Below are positions 59,531 to 64,000 of a DNA stretch of 64,000 nt, piece by piece. A program made the translations under genes and the position numbers. The notes under the pieces were generated by a model. The model was not told the origin of the DNA, did no database searches, and saw only the letters and a program-made list of their open reading frames with translations. Positions within the stretch are counted from its first letter, which is position 1. Each line of letters starts with the position of its first letter. Source of the stretch: Branchiostoma belcheri (Eukaryota > Chordata > Leptocardii > Amphioxiformes > Branchiostomatidae). Where the stretch lies: positions 1 through 64,000 of the forward strand of contig NW_017803046.1 in assembly GCF_001625305.1 (NCBI RefSeq), given 5' to 3'.

Positions 59531-62500
59531 TTAGTTCTTTGTTGGTGTTTGTACATCTACATACATAGTATTTGGCTGTAAGGCAGCTAGCACTTCGTTA
59601 GGTGATAAATTTCCCACTTTCAGAGATTGAATATTAGCCTGAGACTGACCCTGTCCTGTCTGATCATGACCGCTGGCCATTTCTGTAGTCGCTTCATCTC
59701 TTGTTGGTGTTTTTACATCAGATGCATACATGGTATTTGTCTGTAAGGCAGCTAGCACTTCGTTAGGTGATAAATTCCCCACTTTCTGAGGTTGAATATT
59801 AGCTTGCGACTGACCCTGCCCTGTCTGATCATGACCACTGGTTATTTCTGTAGACGCTTCATCTCTTGTTGGTGTTTTTACATCAGATGCATACATGGTA
59901 TTTGTCTGTAAGGCAGCTAGCACTTCGTTAGGTGATAAATTCCCCACTTTCTGAGGTTGAATATTAGCCTGCGACTGACCCTGCCCTGTCTGATCATGAC
60001 CACTGGTTATTTCTGTAGTCGCTTCATCTCTTGTTGGTGTTTTTACATCAGATGCATACATGGTATTTGTCTGTAAGGCAGCTAGCACTTCGTTAGGTGA
60101 TAAATTCCCCACTTTCTGAGGTTGAATATTAGCCTGCGACTGACCCTGCCCTGTCTGATCATGACCACTGGTTATTTCTGTAGACGCTTCATCTCTTGTT
60201 TGTGTCTTTACATCTACATACATAGGGTTTGGCTGTAAGGCAGCTAGCACTTCGTTATGTGATAAATTCCCCACTTTCTGATGTTGAATATTAGCTTGAG
60301 ACTGACCCTGCCCTGTCTGATCATGACCACTGGCTATTTCCGTAGACGCTTCATCCTTTGTTGGTGTTTTTACATCTGCATACATAGGGTTTGGCTGTAA
60401 GGCAGCTAGCACTTCGTTATGTGATAAATTCCCCACTTTCTGATGTTGAATATTAGCTTGAAACTGACCCTGCCCTGTCTGATCATGACCACTGGCTATT
60501 TCCGTAGACGCTTCATCCTTTGTTGGTGTTTTTACATCTACATACATAGGGTTTGGCTGTAAGGCAGCTAGCACTTCGCTACGTGACAGATTTGCAACTG
60601 TGAGAGATTGGGCGTTAGCTTGAGATTGGCCCTGCCCTATATTACCATGACCCTTGGTCATTCCAGTAGCTGTGGTGTTTGTGTTGGATTCAGAGGTGGT
60701 CTGAGACTGACCCTGCCCTGTCTGATCATGATCACAGCTCATTACAGTAGCTGTCTTGTACAGAGTATTCAGCTTCGATGCAGTCGGCCTAGTGCCATAA
60801 GAATGATTTCTAGCATCAAGGGATTTGGTGATGGCCTCATACTGCCCCTGCCTTGTCTGAACATTACCACTTGTTACTCCAGTTGTAGTGTAGTCAGAAT
60901 TTACATGCGAAACAGGCGGCCCTGTGCCATAAGATAGATTTCTAACATCAAATAATTCAGTCGTGGGCTGGGACTGTCCCTGCCCTTTCCGACCATGACC
61001 ACTGGTCATTACAATAGCTGTGGTGTTTGTCTTAGATTCAATGATGGTCTGGGACTGATCCTGCCCTGTTTTAACATGATTGCTGTCAATATCTTCATAC
61101 TGGTGATCATCACCACTGGCCATTACAGTAGCTGTGGTTTTTGTGGTGGATGCAGTGATATCCTGAGACTGACCCTGTCCTGTTTTATCACGGGGGTTGC
61201 CAATATTTTGATACTGGTGATCACCACTGGTCATTACAATAGCTGTACAGTAGTTTGTGTTGGATTCAGTGATAGCCTTAGACTGACCCTGCCCTCTATG
61301 ATCATGGCCATCGGCCATTATAGACGCTGCTGTGTTTTTGTTGCTCACAACAACACCGGGATTCAGCCCTAATGGAGGATTTGGAGGATTCCTGGTCCTC
61401 CTCTTGTTCCAAAGTACAGCAAAGGTCACAATCAGAACAATGCCAGCTACTGAAGCAAAGCTAGGGCGAATGGGATCAGGTAGGGGGGGACTGGGAGCAG
61501 ATTCTTGTTTGTCTGAAGTGATTGCAAGGGGCGAAGCCTGTGTTGCTCTTGTTTTGCCTGCAGGGCTTGATGTTGAGTCAGGATCTGATTTTTGGGACAG
61601 CATTGAACTTAAAGTACCAGTGATAGTGAGAGGTTGGCTCTTTACATATCAATTCTTTAGGATCGACATGTGCAAGCTTCTGTCCCTGAACTTTGGCGGG
61701 CTGGGCACATGTTATCTGGTCCTTAAATGCAGGAATTAGCCTGACGGGAGCCATCCTACAGTCACACTGCCAGGGGTTCCCGTCAAGTTCTATTCTGATA
61801 GTAGGTGGGAACAAGCATAAGGCTGACAGGGGAATGGCCGGCATGTTGTTGTTCTGAAGTCTTAACCGTTTGAATAGGGGCAGATTTCTAAAGGCACCAG
61901 AATGAATGGTAGTTATCTGGTTTATGTTCAGCCACAACTCTTGTAGCTGGGGCAGATTAGCAAATGTACCAGAATGAATGGAAGTTATCTGGTTCTTGGT
62001 CAGGTACAAGCATTGTAGCTTGGGTAGATTTGCAAATGTACCAGATTCGACGGCACTTATCTGGTTGTTTACTAGGAACAAGAATCGTAGCTTGGGAAGA
62101 TTTGCAAATGTACCAGAAGGGATGGTAGTTATCTGGTTGTGGGACAGGTACATAATTTGTAGCTTGGAAAGATTTGCAAATGTACCAGAATGAATGGTAG
62201 TTATCTGGTTTTTGTTTAGCCACAACCTTTGCATCTGGGGCAGATCTGCAAATGCACCAGAGGTGATGGCAGTTATCTGGTTGTAGTTTAGGAACAAGGC
62301 TTGTAGCTGGGGCAAATTTGCAAATGTACCTGAAGGGATGGCAGTTATCTGGTTGTAGGCCAGAGATAAAGTCCGTAGCTGGGTCAGGTTTTCAAGTGTT
62401 CCAGAAGGGATGGTAGTTATCTGGTTGTGGGATAGGACCAACACCTCTAGCTGGAGAAGATTTGCAAATGCGCCAGCTTCAATATGTTTTATCTGGTTGT

Positions 62501-62738
62501 ACATGAGGCACAAGGTACGCAAATTCTTATATTGTAACAGCTCAGACTGCTTCACACTTTTGATATGATTACTTCGTAAAATTAACTTAGAGATAGATGT
62601 TGGTAGGTTCTGAGGGATGTCTCTGAGGCCCTTGTTGCAGGGTGAGGATGGTTTACAGTTGCAGTCAGCTTCTGGCATGTTGGGTTCCTTCAGCATAATG
62701 AGAAGGAAAATCAGCATGCGTCGCAGCTTTCTTCCCAT
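59354..62738 (-). CDS. LRR transmembrane receptor with repetitive NPxY tail; frameshift and in-frame stop
   Basis: One intronless coding region read from ATG 62738: signal peptide (MGRKLRRMLIFLLIMLKE), LRRNT, 11 LRRs of 24 residues, LRRCT (NPWQCDCRMAPVRL ... C ... C), a Ser/Thr/Pro stalk, TM, then a ~600-residue cytoplasmic tail. Two lesions interrupt it. A one-base shift near 61622-61634 leaves the LRR half ending at 61578. A TAA at 59531-59533 sits inside a tail repeat, with the frame open beyond it to TAA at 59354. An upstream ATG at 62777 is possible, but the sequence before 62738 looks like a splice acceptor (TTTAG/GTGCC). A surface recognition role is inferred from architecture; ligand unknown. 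Pseudogene or assembly errors cannot be told apart here. Confidence 0.85.
59531..61628 (-). CDS. LRR gene, stalk, TM and tail part
   Basis: The frame continues the LRR half after a one-base shift (TITGTLSSMLSQKSDPD). The TM segment FASVAGIVLIVTFAVLW (about 61408-61459) is followed by KRRTR, a stop-transfer signal. The tail has seven ~54-residue repeats, each with GHDQTGQGQSQANIQ, NLS-NEVLAALQ and NPMYVDVKT or NTMYASDVKT. Upstream lie degenerate older repeats with YQNI and YEDI. NPMY fits the NPxY (PTB-domain) motif; this is inference. Confidence 0.87.
61578..62738 (-). CDS. LRR gene, ectodomain part (LRRNT, 11 LRRs, LRRCT)
   Basis: LRRs follow the pattern LQ-L-L--NQIT-I-SGTFANLP, very regular and close to each other, implying recent internal duplication. 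The LRRNT is CNCKPSSPCNKGLRDIPQNL. The LRRCT has its four cysteines. Past ICKEPTS the reading frame leaves the protein and ends at a spurious stop. Confidence 0.9.
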   Translation of the reverse strand: MGRKLRRMLIFLLIMLKEPNMPEADCNCKPSSPCNKGLRDIPQNLPTSISKLILRSNHIKSVKQSELLQYKNLRTLCLMYNQIKHIEAGAFANLLQLEVLVLSHNQITTIPSGTLENLTQLRTLSLAYNQITAIPSGTFANLPQLQALFLNYNQITAITSGAFADLPQMQRLWLNKNQITTIHSGTFANLSKLQIMYLSHNQITTIPSGTFANLPKLRFLFLVNNQISAVESGTFANLPKLQCLYLTKNQITSIHSGTFANLPQLQELWLNINQITTIHSGAFRNLPLFKRLRLQNNNMPAIPLSALCLFPPTIRIELDGNPWQCDCRMAPVRLIPAFKDQITCAQPAKVQGQKLAHVDPKELICKEPTSHYHWYFKFNAVPKIRS

Positions 62739-64000
62739 GGCACCTAAACAGAACAGCAAGCTCCTTAGTAAAGCCACATCGACTTATGATTTTTTTGACA
62801 ACGCTTCTTAGTATATCATGTGGCCCGTTACAAAAAAAGAGACCTGGCTCGCAAGCATGCAAGGTAGTTACCTTTCTGTTTTTTTCACGATAACTCAAGA
62901 AACTTGGCAGATGGGTAGGACTAGACTAAAGCTAAAACAAACAGCCATTCGTTCAAAACTACCAACCGTTACAAATATGTCTCCAAAAAGAATAATTGCC
63001 AGCTTATTTACAAATTATTGTGTGGGATGTCTACTCTCTCCTTGCAGCCAAGCTTGTGAGGAGCTTACAATTGGTTGGGTTGAATTGCAAGGGTCTGGAT
63101 CGGCTGCCATTCGGCGCTAACTCAGGTCTAACCCAGAGCGAGCCACAGGATTGTAAAGTTTGAACGTCTCACACCGGGAAGGACCCCTAAACTTTTATAG
63201 TTTTTAACGTGCTTGAGGTGTGGCTCTGCTCGGATCTTAGAATTTAAAGAAAAAATACTTAGCTGAAAAATCAACAGAATTTTAAAAGTGCTTTGTCTTT
63301 TTTTAAGTTATGGAATATTGAGGTGCTCTTTTGGATGAAGATAAATGTGGTGCTGTCATGGACGGAGCAAGAAAGAATGGGTGCTTTTTTGTGATTAGTA
63401 GAAGAGAGGTGAACTTCAAAGTAAAATGTCCAATCTTTGTTCATCAATCAATCGTCCGCGGGCTTCAACGGGTAGAAGCACGGCGCGCGGCCGTAGACAG
63501 CTGTCTCCAGGGGCTTCTGTCAGCAGGACTCTCCAAATGTCCTTGTCAGATACTTTAAAACATAACTTCTATAACTTGATAGCAAAACAAAACTTTCATC
63601 TCGACATTAGACATAACAGCTCCCCTATAGCTACAAAGTCGGATTGCTGGTTCACAAAAGCAAGTGGAAGAAAATGTAGTCAGACTAAAATTTTCCTCCC
63701 GTTTTGCTCAGTATGATTTCTCCTCATCATTATTCTATCTTATTTTATATTATGAAGATTTACAACATTTGTGAAAGAGGTTACATAACAGGTGACTCTT
63801 CAAAGATGTAAAACCTGAGACCAGACTGTAAGGTTTGAGCCACTCACGCACACCGGGAAGGTCCCCTAGTCTTTTCGATACGTGTGGTGGGTTCTTTAAC
63901 TTGCGTGGGGTCTGCTGGCTCTTTCAAACACGGGACCGCCATTTAACGTCTCAAACCGAAGCTAGGTACTCATTTACACCTGAGTGAAGTGAGGAAACTA
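62739..64000. other. Upstream flank of the LRR gene with repeat remnants
   Basis: No coding exon is recognised. Two related repeat pieces share ACACCGGGAAGG-CCCCTA (about 63170 and 63856). The window ends in a stretch whose reverse strand starts TAGTTTCCTCACTTCACTCA and GGTGTAAATGAGTACC, a SINE-type 3' tail. A 5' UTR exon of the LRR gene may lie here, but I cannot place it. Confidence 0.5.

Noticed and set aside
59531-61603. Independent gene starting at MLSQKSD
   Set aside because: It lacks a signal peptide and begins mid-stalk. It continues the LRR ectodomain after a one-base shift and carries its TM and tail.
62617-62811. Plus-strand frames antisense to the LRR signal peptide and repeats
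   Set aside because: The regular LRR codon pattern leaves the opposite strand open. No homology is recognised.

Overview
The window is eukaryotic, intron-rich nuclear DNA, most likely from a lancelet (amphioxus, Branchiostoma). The signs are GT-AG split genes with chordate-like products, dense short inverted-repeat transposons, tRNA-derived SINE pieces, and an LRR receptor of a type I recall as typical of amphioxus. The species call is inference. A single N at 12148 and several one-base frame breaks point to a shotgun draft assembly.

Region 1 (about 1-21600, + strand) holds all but the first part of NOMO, a subunit of the ER-membrane BOS/multipass-translocon complex. I place 23 coding exons from 770 to 20324. 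They give about 1169 residues, against about 1220 for human NOMO, so only the N-terminal exon or exons (signal peptide) lie outside the window. A block carrying exons 12-14 appears twice, on either side of the N. The copies differ by a 464-bp hAT-type MITE, which suggests that two haplotypes were joined in the assembly. One NOMO exon has an apparent +1 frameshift.

Region 2 (21600-24776) is intergenic: a LINE fragment and foldback repeats, ending in a TATA box and initiator.

Region 3 (24777-55846, + strand) is a large secreted gel-forming-mucin/VWF-like gene with 44 recognised coding exons and about 3127 codons. It encodes a signal peptide, a sushi domain and the D1-D2-D'-D3 assemblies (vWD-C8-TIL). 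A long C-terminal part follows in which cysteine-rich TIL-like exons alternate with VWC-like/Pro-Thr-Ser repeat exons, with one WxxW domain inserted. The cysteine and PTS exons form a symmetric two-exon cassette that has multiplied. Each major PTS block carries a basic PRKVTTP-type island. The 3' end of the gene is not in the window. Its introns hold many MITEs, a SINE, a LINE fragment and decayed copies of its own exons.

Region 4 (55847-59353) has no recognised gene: transposon remnants and a ~320-bp triplicated repeat. Region 5 (59354-62738, - strand) is one LRR transmembrane receptor gene: 11 LRRs, LRRCT, a TM segment and a long repetitive tail with NPxY motifs. It is broken by an apparent frameshift and an in-frame stop codon. 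Region 6 (62739-64000) is its upstream flank, with repeat remnants.

NOMO works inside the ER membrane on multipass protein biogenesis. The mucin-like protein is secreted and the LRR protein sits at the cell surface. I see no sign that the three genes form a functional cluster.
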